A DNA stretch of 64,000 nt from Arcobacter siniprincipis (GTDB lineage Bacteria; Campylobacterota; Campylobacteria; Campylobacterales; Arcobacteraceae), in the NCBI RefSeq assembly GCF_048571125.1, contig NZ_CP182343.1:2852001-2916000 (forward strand), in the 5' to 3' direction. Shown piece by piece: positions 34,778 through 43,064 of the stretch. The notes under the pieces are model-generated. The model had not been told where the DNA came from, ran no database searches, and saw nothing but the letters and a program-made list of their open reading frames with translations. The position numbers were made by a program, and so were the translations under genes. The stretch's first letter is position 1, and each line of letters opens with the position of its first letter.

Positions 34778-35778
34778 TGCTAAAAATAGCAATTGACGCG
34801 ATGGGTGGGGACTTCGGTCCCGAACCTATTATAGACGGCCTTATAGCCGCACTTAGAATAAACACAGCTTTTTCTGCAATTGCTGTAGGTAGAAAAGAAG
34901 AACTACTAAAACTTATCCCACCTGAATACTTACGAAGAATAGAAATCCTTGATTGTAATGATGTTATATCTATGCAAGACCATGCAACTGATGCACTAAA
35001 AAGAAAAGATAGCTCTATTTATCAAGCTATTGAACTTGTAAAAAATGGTCAAGCAGATGCTGTTGTTTCAGCAGGACATTCTGGAGCTTCAATGTCTTTA
35101 GCTACGTTAAGAATTGGAAGAATCAAAGGTGTTACAAGACCTGCTATTGCAACACTTATGCCAACTAGTGAAAATCAAAATACTTTAGTATTAGATGTAG
35201 GGGCAAATGTTGATTGTGATGAAAAGAATCTTTTTGAATTTGCAGTTATGGGACAAATCTACGCTCAAGATGTTTTGAAACTTGATGAACCAATTATTGG
35301 ATTACTAAGTAATGGTGAAGAAGAATCAAAAGGTAACGAAGTTACAAAAGCAGCTTATGAATTATTAGCTAATTCACAAATCAAAAATTTTGCTGGAAAT
35401 GTTGAAGGTAGTGATATCTTCAAAGGGACAGTTGATGTTGTTGTTTGTGATGGATTTATTGGAAATATATTGTTAAAAACAGCCGAAGGTGTAGCAGATA
35501 CTATTGGGCAGATATTGAAAAAAAATCTAAAAAGATCTCTAATCTCTATTGCAGGTGCTGTATTAATGAGAAAAGTCTTTAAATCGCTAAAAGTAAGAGT
35601 TGATTATGCAGAATATGGTGGAGCTCCTTTATTAGGTGTTAAAGCTCCAGTGATAATAGCACATGGAAAATCAAATCCAAAAGCTATAAAAAATGCAATA
35701 AATCAGGCTATAAGTGCAGCGAGTTCTAGACTAGAACAAGATATAGAAGATAAACTTGCAAAATATAGAAATTTTTAA
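34777..35778 (+). CDS. plsX: Phosphate acyltransferase
   Basis: 333 residues. It converts acyl-ACP to acyl-phosphate for phospholipid synthesis. The N-terminus IAIDAMGGDFGPEPIIDG is the family signature, and SAGHSGASMSLATLRIGRI is also diagnostic. The start overlaps the rpmF stop (TAATG). It is followed by fabH after nine bases, the standard rpmF-plsX-fabH order. Confidence 0.96.
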   Translation: MLKIAIDAMGGDFGPEPIIDGLIAALRINTAFSAIAVGRKEELLKLIPPEYLRRIEILDCNDVISMQDHATDALKRKDSSIYQAIELVKNGQADAVVSAGHSGASMSLATLRIGRIKGVTRPAIATLMPTSENQNTLVLDVGANVDCDEKNLFEFAVMGQIYAQDVLKLDEPIIGLLSNGEEESKGNEVTKAAYELLANSQIKNFAGNVEGSDIFKGTVDVVVCDGFIGNILLKTAEGVADTIGQILKKNLKRSLISIAGAVLMRKVFKSLKVRVDYAEYGGAPLLGVKAPVIIAHGKSNPKAIKNAINQAISAASSRLEQDIEDKLAKYRNF

Positions 35779-35787
35779 GGACTAAGA

Positions 35788-36786
35788 ATGGCTTACGCAG
35801 CTTTTAGATCAATAGGTGCTTACATACCAGAAAAAATCATGACTAACTTTGATTTTGAAAAAATCATGGACACATCTGATGAATGGATAACAAAAAGAAC
35901 TGGTATAAAAGAAAGAAGGGTAGCAGCAAAGGATGAATTTCCATCTGATATGGGTGCAAATGCAGCCAGAATTGCTATTCAAAGAGCAGGAATAGAACTA
36001 ACTGACATAGATATGATTGTCTGTGCAACTGTAACTCCTGATTACCTTTGTATGCCCTCAACTGCTTGTGTATTAGCATCAAAATTGGGTTTAAGAGATG
36101 TGCAAGCTTTCGATATAAGTGCTGCATGTACTGGATTTATATATGCTTTATCTATTGCAAAAGCATTTATAGAATCTGGCATGAAAAAAAATGTACTAAT
36201 TGTAGGTGCTGAAAAATATACTTCTATTTTAAATTATGAAGATAGAGGAACAGCTTTTATTTTTGGCGATGGTGCAGGTGCAGCAATTATATCTGCAACT
36301 GATAAAAAAGAAGAAGCAATAGTTGATGTAAAATGTTCTAGTGATGGTGATTATGATCACTTAATCATGACTCCAGGGGGAGGAAGTAGAAATCCTTGTT
36401 CACCTGAAGTAGTTGAGCAAAAACTAGCTTGTATCCAAATGAAGGGTGGCGAAACTTTTAAATTAGCAGTTAAAACTTTAACTTCTGATGTAAAAGAGAT
36501 GTTTGAAAAACATAATTTAAAAGCAGAAGAGATTAATCATTTTATTCCTCACCAAGCGAACTATAGAATTATAAAAGCTGTTGGTGAAGCTTTAGGACTA
36601 AATGATGAGCAAACTGTTGTAACTGTAGATAAATATGGAAATACTTCAGCAGCTTCTATTCCTATGGCTATGAACTATGCTTATGAAAAAGGAAGAATAA
36701 AAGCTGGTGATAATGTACTTTTTGATGCATTTGGAGCTGGACTTACTTGGGGAAGTGCTTTATTCCCATTCTCACCTAAAAAATAA
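35788..36786 (+). CDS. fabH: 3-oxoacyl-[ACP] synthase III
   Basis: 332 residues. It starts fatty-acid synthesis by condensing acetyl-CoA with malonyl-ACP. The triad is C114 in SAACTGFIYAL, H255 in PHQANYRI, and N285 in YGNTSAASIP. Length is normal. It is the last gene of the group; a palindromic terminator follows the stop directly. Confidence 0.96.
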   Translation: MAYAAFRSIGAYIPEKIMTNFDFEKIMDTSDEWITKRTGIKERRVAAKDEFPSDMGANAARIAIQRAGIELTDIDMIVCATVTPDYLCMPSTACVLASKLGLRDVQAFDISAACTGFIYALSIAKAFIESGMKKNVLIVGAEKYTSILNYEDRGTAFIFGDGAGAAIISATDKKEEAIVDVKCSSDGDYDHLIMTPGGGSRNPCSPEVVEQKLACIQMKGGETFKLAVKTLTSDVKEMFEKHNLKAEEINHFIPHQANYRIIKAVGEALGLNDEQTVVTVDKYGNTSAASIPMAMNYAYEKGRIKAGDNVLFDAFGAGLTWGSALFPFSPKK

Positions 36787-36816
36787 TATAATTAAGATAA
36801 ATTTATCTTAATTATA
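36787..36816. terminator. Bidirectional terminator after fabH
   Basis: A perfect 30-bp palindrome, arms TATAATTAAGATAAA and its complement with no unpaired centre. It lies directly after the fabH stop and between convergent genes. Because the arms are A/T-rich, hairpin strength is only moderate. Confidence 0.6.
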
Positions 36817-36835
36817 ACCTTCCCAATTTTACTTT

Positions 36836-37279
36836 TTATTGAAACTTTTTATTATTTGGATTATTTTTAAATACATTTATTGATTTATGTAAAGAAGCTT
36901 TAGAACTAGTGTTAAACTTTTCTACAGTTGCTACTGGATTAATCAATAAAATTGACTCATCAATTACTATTTGAAAAACTGACTCTAGAGGAATTGTAAC
37001 CGTTGAACCAAAGTTTTCAGAACCAAAACCAGCTTCAAATGAGATAAAATTATCTTCAATTTTTATAGTTGTATAGGTATAATTACTTAAAACAAAAAGT
37101 GAAAACTTAGCAAGTTTTTTTTCTATGGCACTTGGTAAAGTAGGATCAAAAGTTGCTCCATTTACATTTACTGTTATTGCAAATTCACTATTTCTTTCCA
37201 ATAAAAAAACTATCATATCTTTTACTTGTTTAATCATAAGATTCTTAAATTCAACACTTTGTATTATATCATTTACCAT
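36836..37279 (-). CDS. Conserved hypothetical protein, possibly SspB-like
   Basis: 147 residues. The middle part (residues 35-110) has alternating strands: FAITVNVNGATFDPTLP, then FISFEAGFGSENFGS and TVTIPLESVFQIVIDE. This pattern resembles SspB, the adaptor that brings ssrA-tagged proteins to ClpXP. The C-terminus is a flexible polar tail (SINVFKNNPNNKKFQ), as in SspB where the tail contacts ClpX. Similarity is weak and I would not insist on it. Confidence 0.4.
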   Translation of the reverse strand: MVNDIIQSVEFKNLMIKQVKDMIVFLLERNSEFAITVNVNGATFDPTLPSAIEKKLAKFSLFVLSNYTYTTIKIEDNFISFEAGFGSENFGSTVTIPLESVFQIVIDESILLINPVATVEKFNTSSKASLHKSINVFKNNPNNKKFQ

Positions 37280-37322
37280 ATTTTATTCCTTTTTTTAAAA
37301 ATCCATGATAATATATAATTAC

Positions 37323-37961
37323 ATGAAAACAATTACATTTATTTTACTGATTTCAACATTAATATATGGTCATACTCTACAATTTACCCAATCAGATATT
37401 GCAAAGATAAAAGATAATCCAAATAAAAATGCAATTATAAAAAGAATACAAAACTATGAGGAATTGGAGAAAAAAATTAAAAATTTCTCTACAATTAGAA
37501 AACTTGGGCACATCAATAGTTTTTACAATAGTATTCTTCCAGAACTTGATAAACAAAAATATGGGATAAGTGATTATTGGAGTACAAGAAAAGAGTTTTT
37601 GATTGAGGGGAGAGGTGATTGTGAAGATTATACTATTGCAAAGTACTTTTCACTTCTTGAAAATGGCTTTTCTAAAGATAATCTTTTTTTAGCTGTTGTT
37701 CAAGTCAAAGGAAAAGCTACTAAACATATGGTGCTACTTTATTTTCCAAGAAGAGATAAAATCCCATATGTCTTAGATAATCTTAGTTTTAGAGTAATAC
37801 CTTTAAATAAAAGACCCTCCTTGGAAGTGGATTTTATATTTAATGAAAAAGAATCCTATCTTATGAAAAATGATAAAATAAGTAAAAAAGTTAAAGTCAA
37901 TTGGGGAAAAGAAGATAAATGGAAGAACTTACTTAGAAGAGTTTATGTAAACAAGGAGTAA
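37323..37961 (+). CDS. LapG-like transglutaminase-type cysteine protease
   Basis: 212 residues from the ATG at 37323, chosen because it begins a signal peptide (MKTITFILLISTLIYG); no good ribosome site is visible for this start or for one 18 bases earlier. The triad of bacterial transglutaminase-like cysteine proteases is C100 in GRGDCEDYT, H135 in KHMVLLY, and D152 in VLDNL. LapG proteases release giant adhesins from the outer membrane under c-di-GMP control. No LapD or adhesin gene is in the window, so its partner lies elsewhere or it works alone. Confidence 0.75.
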   Translation: MKTITFILLISTLIYGHTLQFTQSDIAKIKDNPNKNAIIKRIQNYEELEKKIKNFSTIRKLGHINSFYNSILPELDKQKYGISDYWSTRKEFLIEGRGDCEDYTIAKYFSLLENGFSKDNLFLAVVQVKGKATKHMVLLYFPRRDKIPYVLDNLSFRVIPLNKRPSLEVDFIFNEKESYLMKNDKISKKVKVNWGKEDKWKNLLRRVYVNKE

Positions 37962-37980
37962 ATTAATTCCTTGATTTACA
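37948..37980. terminator. Hairpin between convergent LapG-like and ATP-grasp genes
   Basis: GTAAACAAGGA (37948-37958) pairs with TCCTTGATTTAC (37969-37980) with one bulged base. It overlaps the stop of the LapG-like gene. Confidence 0.5.
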
Positions 37981-37983
37981 CAA

Positions 37984-39018
37984 TTATTTTTTCTTTTTTG
38001 ATACAAAAACCTCAGCAACATCTTTTGTATATTGGAGCTCACTTGTAATTCCTACACAAGAACAATTTATCTCTGATAAAACATATTTATCACTTCCATC
38101 TTCATTATAATCTAAAATATAATCCATAGTCCAAAGTAAAGGATAATTTTGACCATTAAGATATGGTTTCAAATCTTTTAATCCATTCATTGTAAGTTCT
38201 ACTACCGCTTTCCATTTTGATTCATTTGGTGATTCATATTTATATTTTGCACCTGAAAATAGTGTTGCAGAGAATTGTCCCTCTTGTGGCTTTTTGTGAA
38301 CAACTGAGATAGGCTTATCATTTACAAGTAAAACTCTTATCTCTCCCTCACTTATTCGTTCTAAATACCTACACCCAACAAAGCCAGTTTTCCCCGTAAA
38401 ATATGCGGCATATTCTGAAACATTATCTTCAAACTTTGGTTCAAATTTGTGTAGAAACTCATTAATATCATCATAATAAAACTTTTGATTATTCACAGCT
38501 TCCACAGAAAATATAGAACCGTCATCTTTTTTTGATACCAAATAAACACCCTCTCCTGTTGAGCCATAATTTGTTTTTAAAACTCTTATTCCATGCTTAT
38601 CTAAATCAGCTGGAAATCTTGTAGCAAAATCTGTAAAGGTGTGATAAAAATAACTTTCATCATCTCCTAATTGTGTGCCTTTTAGTTTGGCTAAAATATC
38701 TTTAAAATCAAGATTTATCATAACATCTGGGTGAGTATGCACTTCAATACCAGAATTTCCTAAAGCCTTTAAAAATTGAAAATATTCATCCACTTCTTTT
38801 AGATTGCCAGGATTGATTCTACTTATAACAGCAACTGCTTTTTCTTTTAGATAATCCAATAAATCATATTTTCTATTTGGTCTATAAAATACAATCTCAG
38901 TTTTATAATCTGTTACTTTTTCTATAGCATCCAAGATAGGTTTTGTATCTGGTCTAAAACCATCAAAGCCTTTATCACTTCCTTTTGCGTATTCAATTAT
39001 GAATATAGTGTTTTCCAT
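37984..39018 (-). CDS. Cj0069-family protein, ATP-grasp-like
   Basis: 344 residues from the ATG at 39018, which has AGGAG at good spacing; the frame opens seven codons earlier. The fold looks like ATP-grasp: LKTNYGSTGEGVYLV is a Gly-rich loop after a Lys, and the C-terminus has LLWTMDYILDYNE and YVLSEINCSCVGIT, the acidic and Asn residues that bind metal-ATP. Similar proteins (Cj0069 type) are widespread in Campylobacterota and of unknown function. Ligation of a carboxylate to an amine is the family's usual chemistry. Substrates are unknown. Confidence 0.65.
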   Translation of the reverse strand: MENTIFIIEYAKGSDKGFDGFRPDTKPILDAIEKVTDYKTEIVFYRPNRKYDLLDYLKEKAVAVISRINPGNLKEVDEYFQFLKALGNSGIEVHTHPDVMINLDFKDILAKLKGTQLGDDESYFYHTFTDFATRFPADLDKHGIRVLKTNYGSTGEGVYLVSKKDDGSIFSVEAVNNQKFYYDDINEFLHKFEPKFEDNVSEYAAYFTGKTGFVGCRYLERISEGEIRVLLVNDKPISVVHKKPQEGQFSATLFSGAKYKYESPNESKWKAVVELTMNGLKDLKPYLNGQNYPLLWTMDYILDYNEDGSDKYVLSEINCSCVGITSELQYTKDVAEVFVSKKKK

Positions 39019-39088
39019 TTTGTCTCCTTTTGTTGTCACACAAAAGGATTTTATATTAGAAAAAAAACTTTTTGATTACAAATGGATT

Positions 39089-39652
39089 TTAATAGATAAA
39101 AATTGGATTTTCTATGATGTCAAAATCAATCATTGCATTCATAAGTGCAAGCTTTGAAGCTGATTTTAAATCTTCGATTGTAAGGTCTTTTTCAATGATA
39201 TTTTTAGATTCAAGATATCTTTGTCTTGTCGTACCATTTAATAATGGCTTTTTAGGTGTATACCAATTAGAACCATCATATAAGGCAATATTTGCAATAG
39301 ATGTGTCAGTTAATAAAAAATTTTTAAAAATAATTATTTCATCAGCATCTTCTTTTTTAGCATAAAGTTCATCTAAAGAACTTCTATTGAGATATTTTTT
39401 TGAATACTCAATTTTGTCATCATAAATTATTTTAAAAGTTTTTATTTCTCTTTTTTTATATTCATCATATCTTACATCTAATATTTCATCGTCATTGTAT
39501 ATAACTTTACATTTTAAAAGTTTACTATTTAAGGGATAGATATATTCATTTAAATCTATATTTTTCCCTATAGTATTGGATATTCTTAAATTGTGAAAAA
39601 TAAGATTAAATACCTCTTTATCTTCACATTTTATAGTTTCAAAATATTTCAT
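39089..39652 (-). CDS. pabC: Aminotransferase class IV, probable 4-amino-4-deoxychorismate lyase
   Basis: 187 residues, shorter than most class IV enzymes. The region ADEIIIFKNFLLTDTSIANI followed by ALYDGSNWYTPKKPLLNGTT is the core class IV signature. The PLP Lys is most likely in KYLNRSSLDELYAK. Together with pabB in the same window it would complete p-aminobenzoate synthesis for folate. A stand-alone gene of this size next to neither trp nor pab genes is common in this phylum. Specificity is inferred. Confidence 0.7.
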   Translation of the reverse strand: MKYFETIKCEDKEVFNLIFHNLRISNTIGKNIDLNEYIYPLNSKLLKCKVIYNDDEILDVRYDEYKKREIKTFKIIYDDKIEYSKKYLNRSSLDELYAKKEDADEIIIFKNFLLTDTSIANIALYDGSNWYTPKKPLLNGTTRQRYLESKNIIEKDLTIEDLKSASKLALMNAMIDFDIIENPIFIY

Positions 39653-39855
39653 TCTTACCTCTTAAATTAATTAAATATAAAATAAAAAATTAACTCTTTT
39701 ATTTAATTTTATTTTTGGTAAAATTCTATTTACCATTTTAATATAAGTTATATACTACTTCTATTAAATTATAACTAACCTAGACTTGTGTAACAAGTAG
39801 TGTTTATTTTATTAAAACACACCTTCAATATCCAAAACAAAAGAAAATTAAACTT

Positions 39856-40458
39856 ATGAAAAATTACCAAATGATAATTGATGCACAAAAATGTGTGGGA
39901 TGTCATGCATGTGAAGTAGCCTGTAAACAGGAGTTTAAAGCTCCCCTTGGTTACTTTAGAACAATGACAATGTATTTAGATAGTGGGACTTTCCCAAAAG
40001 TAAAAAGAGATTTTTTGCCTCTTATGTGTAGACAATGTAATGAGGCATTATGTTTAAAAGCCTGTACAAAAGGAGCTATTTCAAAAGAAAATGGAATTGT
40101 AAAAATAGATGAAAGTAAATGTACAGGTTGTAAAGATTGTATAAAATTTTGTTCAATAGGTGCCATTTATGTAAATCCATTTACAAATATTGCTGAAAAA
40201 TGTAACTTATGTGAACACCGATTAGAACAAGGTCTTCAAACAGCATGTGAAGCAACTTGCGTTGCAAATGCAATTACAATAATTACAGATAAAAAATATA
40301 TTCCAAAAGATGCAAAACCATTTAAAAATCACAAAGATGACAAACCTGGAACATTGCACATTGGAGCTAATGAAAAAATGAAAAATAAATTAACTTTTGG
40401 AAGAAGTTTTTCTCCATTAAATTATGAGATTGAAAATTGGGCGGTGGATTATGAATAG
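39856..40458 (+). CDS. Ferredoxin-type electron-transfer subunit of a molybdopterin oxidoreductase
   Basis: 200 residues with four [4Fe-4S] sites of the DmsB/PsrB/TtrB type. The first is CVGCHACEVAC (C13, C16, C19, C23). It is followed by CRQCNEALCLKAC, CTGCKDCIKFC and CNLCEHRLEQGLQTACEATC. There is no signal peptide; such subunits ride across the membrane with the Tat-exported partner. Its end overlaps the catalytic subunit by eight bases. No NrfD/PsrC-type membrane anchor is encoded next to it. Confidence 0.85.
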   Translation: MKNYQMIIDAQKCVGCHACEVACKQEFKAPLGYFRTMTMYLDSGTFPKVKRDFLPLMCRQCNEALCLKACTKGAISKENGIVKIDESKCTGCKDCIKFCSIGAIYVNPFTNIAEKCNLCEHRLEQGLQTACEATCVANAITIITDKKYIPKDAKPFKNHKDDKPGTLHIGANEKMKNKLTFGRSFSPLNYEIENWAVDYE

Positions 40459-42988
40459 AAGAGATTTTTTAAGAAATGGAGCTATAACTCTTGCAGCACT
40501 AAAACTAGGAGATGTCATATCTTTATCTCCAACAAGCGCACAAGCAAGTGAAATAACAACTTTTCAAGAGTTTAATACTTTGGCTAAAAATATAAAAGGA
40601 ATAGAAAGAGTTCCAAGTGTATGTTTAAATTGTTCTACGATATGTGGAATGACTGTTTTAGTAAAAGATGGAGAAATTCTTGGAGTTGAAGGGAATCCAT
40701 TAGATCCAAATAGTGAAGGTAAACTCTGTGCAAAAGCTCATGGAGGAGTTAGTGCAGTTAATTATCCAGAAAGAATTGTTTATCCATTAAAAAGAGTGGG
40801 ACGAAGAGGGGATGGTCTTTGGAAAAGAATCACCATGGAAGAAGCTTATGATATGATGGCAGGTAAAATCAAAAAATGTATTGATGATAAAAAACCAGAA
40901 GGCATAGTTTTTCATGGTGGAAGAAACAAAATGGGAGATATAACTGGTAGATTTATGGATGCAGTTGGTTCTCCAGTGGTTTTAAACCATAGAGCCCTTT
41001 GTTCTTCGAATAAAAGAGCAGCAAACTACACTACAATAGGAGATACAAGTTGGGAAACTGTTGATGCTAGAGATTGTAAATATTTTCTTAATTTTGGTTC
41101 AAATTTTTTAGAAACTCATCAAGGAGGTTTTCCTCTACTTAAACGATTCATTGAAGCAAAAAATGAGGGTGCAAAATTAGTGACTTTTGATACAAGATTA
41201 TCAAATACAGCAGGAAGAAGTGATGAATGGTTTGCTCCATATCCATCAAGTGAAGGTGCAGTAGCACTAGCAATGGCAAATGTAATCATGAGCGAAGGCT
41301 TATATGATGAAAATTTTATTAATGAATGGTGTAATGTAAGTGTAGATGAATATAAAAAATTTATTGCTCCATATACTCCTGAGTTTGCCCAAAAACAAAG
41401 CGGTTTAAATGCTAGTGACATAAAAAGAGTTGCAATAGAGTTTGCAAAAGCAGCTCCAAATTGTGCTGCTTTTACAAATAGAGGTTCACAAGCTCACTAT
41501 AATGGATTACACAATGATAGAGCAGTAGTAATATTAAATGCCCTTGTTGGAAGTGTAGGGAAAAAAGGTGGTTATGCTTTTGGTGGTTCAAAAAATAAAG
41601 GACATAAATCATTCCCTATGCCAAGCCCTATTCCTCCAAAACCAACATTTAGCACAGATTTAGAAGACCCAAAACTTTATCCTTTTGCAAATAAATGGCA
41701 AAAAATGAGAGTAAGTGAATTATGTTATGACAAAATCAAAACTAAAAAACATAATATTCAAGTATATATGTCATATACAATATCTTCACCTCAAACTTGG
41801 CCAGAAGGCCCACAAACGGCAGTTAAAGTATTAAAAGATGAAAAATTAATTCCTTTTCATGTTTGTTCTGATGTAGTTTATTCAGAGATGGCACACTATG
41901 CTGATCTTATCTTACCAGATGCAACATATTTTGAAAGATACACAATAGAAGGACGAAATGCTTATGATTTAGTTCCATATTTTGGTCTTAGACAACCTGC
42001 TGTAAAACCCCCTTATGATTGTGAAAACTTTGCAGATACTCTCATAAAAGTTGCAAAAAAAATAGGAGAACCAGTAGCCCAATATTTTGCTTTTGATTCT
42101 TATGAAGAGTTTATTAAATTAAGATTTTCAAAACTACCAATCAAAGAAGGGCTTAGTGGTTTTGATTATATGAAAAAATATGGTGTATGGATAGAGGATA
42201 AGCCAAAAAATTATGAACCATATAATATAAAACTTCAAGAAAAAGATTTAAAAGATAGTTTTGTAGAAAATGATATTATTTATGTAGATAAAAAAGGTAA
42301 AAAACAAGCCATAGGTATAATAAAAGACGGAAAAGCATTTAAAGGATTAAAAACTCCATCAAGAAAATTTGAGATAAAATCGAATGATATTATAATAGAT
42401 GCCAAAAAACTTGGACTTGATGAAGATGGTTATCCACACTTTAAAATGCCAAAATCTTTGAAAGAAAAAAGTAAAAATGAACTTGTTTTAACTACATTTA
42501 AATGGAATGTTCATACACAAGCTAGAACTGCTCCACAAAAATATCTTACTGAAATAGTTCATGATAATCCTGTTTGGATAAATACACAAACAGCAAAAAA
42601 ATATGGCATCAAAATGGGTGATATAATAAGAATCACTACATTTAGACCAAAAGAAGGTTATAAAGCTTCTAAAAATGAAGTCTTAGGAAGTATGGAAGTA
42701 AAAGCTTTTGTAACCCAAGGGATTCATCCAGAAGTACTAGCAATAAGTAACTCTTTAGGAATGAATTATGGAGGTCGAGTACCAAAAGCTAAAAATGGGA
42801 TAAAAGAGAATATTAAAGGATATACTGAATATCAAGACTTAGATTTAAATGGAAATATTTGGTGGGACAAAAGATTAGGTGGAAGTGGAAATGGATTCAA
42901 CCCAAATAATATAATTCCAGTAAATCCAGCTCCAATTGTTGGAATGCAATCGTGGAATGATACGATTTGTAAAATAAAAAAAGTATAA
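40451..42988 (+). CDS. Molybdopterin oxidoreductase catalytic subunit, Psr/Phs/Ttr-like
   Basis: 845 residues from the ATG at 40451, chosen because it begins a Tat signal (MNRRDFLRNGA; twin Arg at 3-4). The [4Fe-4S] site is C58, C61, C65 and C93. The likely Mo ligand is C184 in NHRALCSSNKRA, which suggests a polysulfide, thiosulfate, tetrathionate or similar sulfur/arsenic oxidoreductase. The molybdopterin-binding C-terminal domain includes ELVLTTFKWNVHTQARTA. A dedicated two-component system follows directly. The substrate cannot be fixed from sequence. Confidence 0.82.
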   Translation: MNRRDFLRNGAITLAALKLGDVISLSPTSAQASEITTFQEFNTLAKNIKGIERVPSVCLNCSTICGMTVLVKDGEILGVEGNPLDPNSEGKLCAKAHGGVSAVNYPERIVYPLKRVGRRGDGLWKRITMEEAYDMMAGKIKKCIDDKKPEGIVFHGGRNKMGDITGRFMDAVGSPVVLNHRALCSSNKRAANYTTIGDTSWETVDARDCKYFLNFGSNFLETHQGGFPLLKRFIEAKNEGAKLVTFDTRLSNTAGRSDEWFAPYPSSEGAVALAMANVIMSEGLYDENFINEWCNVSVDEYKKFIAPYTPEFAQKQSGLNASDIKRVAIEFAKAAPNCAAFTNRGSQAHYNGLHNDRAVVILNALVGSVGKKGGYAFGGSKNKGHKSFPMPSPIPPKPTFSTDLEDPKLYPFANKWQKMRVSELCYDKIKTKKHNIQVYMSYTISSPQTWPEGPQTAVKVLKDEKLIPFHVCSDVVYSEMAHYADLILPDATYFERYTIEGRNAYDLVPYFGLRQPAVKPPYDCENFADTLIKVAKKIGEPVAQYFAFDSYEEFIKLRFSKLPIKEGLSGFDYMKKYGVWIEDKPKNYEPYNIKLQEKDLKDSFVENDIIYVDKKGKKQAIGIIKDGKAFKGLKTPSRKFEIKSNDIIIDAKKLGLDEDGYPHFKMPKSLKEKSKNELVLTTFKWNVHTQARTAPQKYLTEIVHDNPVWINTQTAKKYGIKMGDIIRITTFRPKEGYKASKNEVLGSMEVKAFVTQGIHPEVLAISNSLGMNYGGRVPKAKNGIKENIKGYTEYQDLDLNGNIWWDKRLGGSGNGFNPNNIIPVNPAPIVGMQSWNDTICKIKKV

Positions 42989-43013
42989 ACTATCATATAT
43001 GTAATCAATTAGT

Positions 43014-43050
43014 TATTTTGCTTTATTTTTTGATAGAATAAAGCAAAATA
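43014..43050 (+). terminator. Strong hairpin between oxidoreductase and sensor kinase genes
   Basis: TATTTTGCTTTATT (43014-43027) and AATAAAGCAAAATA (43037-43050) form a perfect 14-bp stem with a 9-base loop, 14 bases before the kinase ATG. No T run follows, so it is either a partial terminator or a processing site that lowers kinase expression relative to the enzyme. Confidence 0.5.
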
Positions 43051-43064
43051 TCACTAGGCCACAA

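Noticed and set aside
36787..36816. Perfect 30-bp palindrome as a regulator site
   Set aside because: It lies directly after the fabH stop between convergent genes, far from any promoter, so a bidirectional terminator is the simpler reading.
38000..39000. Glutathione-synthetase-type call for the ATP-grasp-like protein
   Set aside because: Only the general Gly-rich and metal-binding segments fit; specific glutathione synthetase motifs are not visible.
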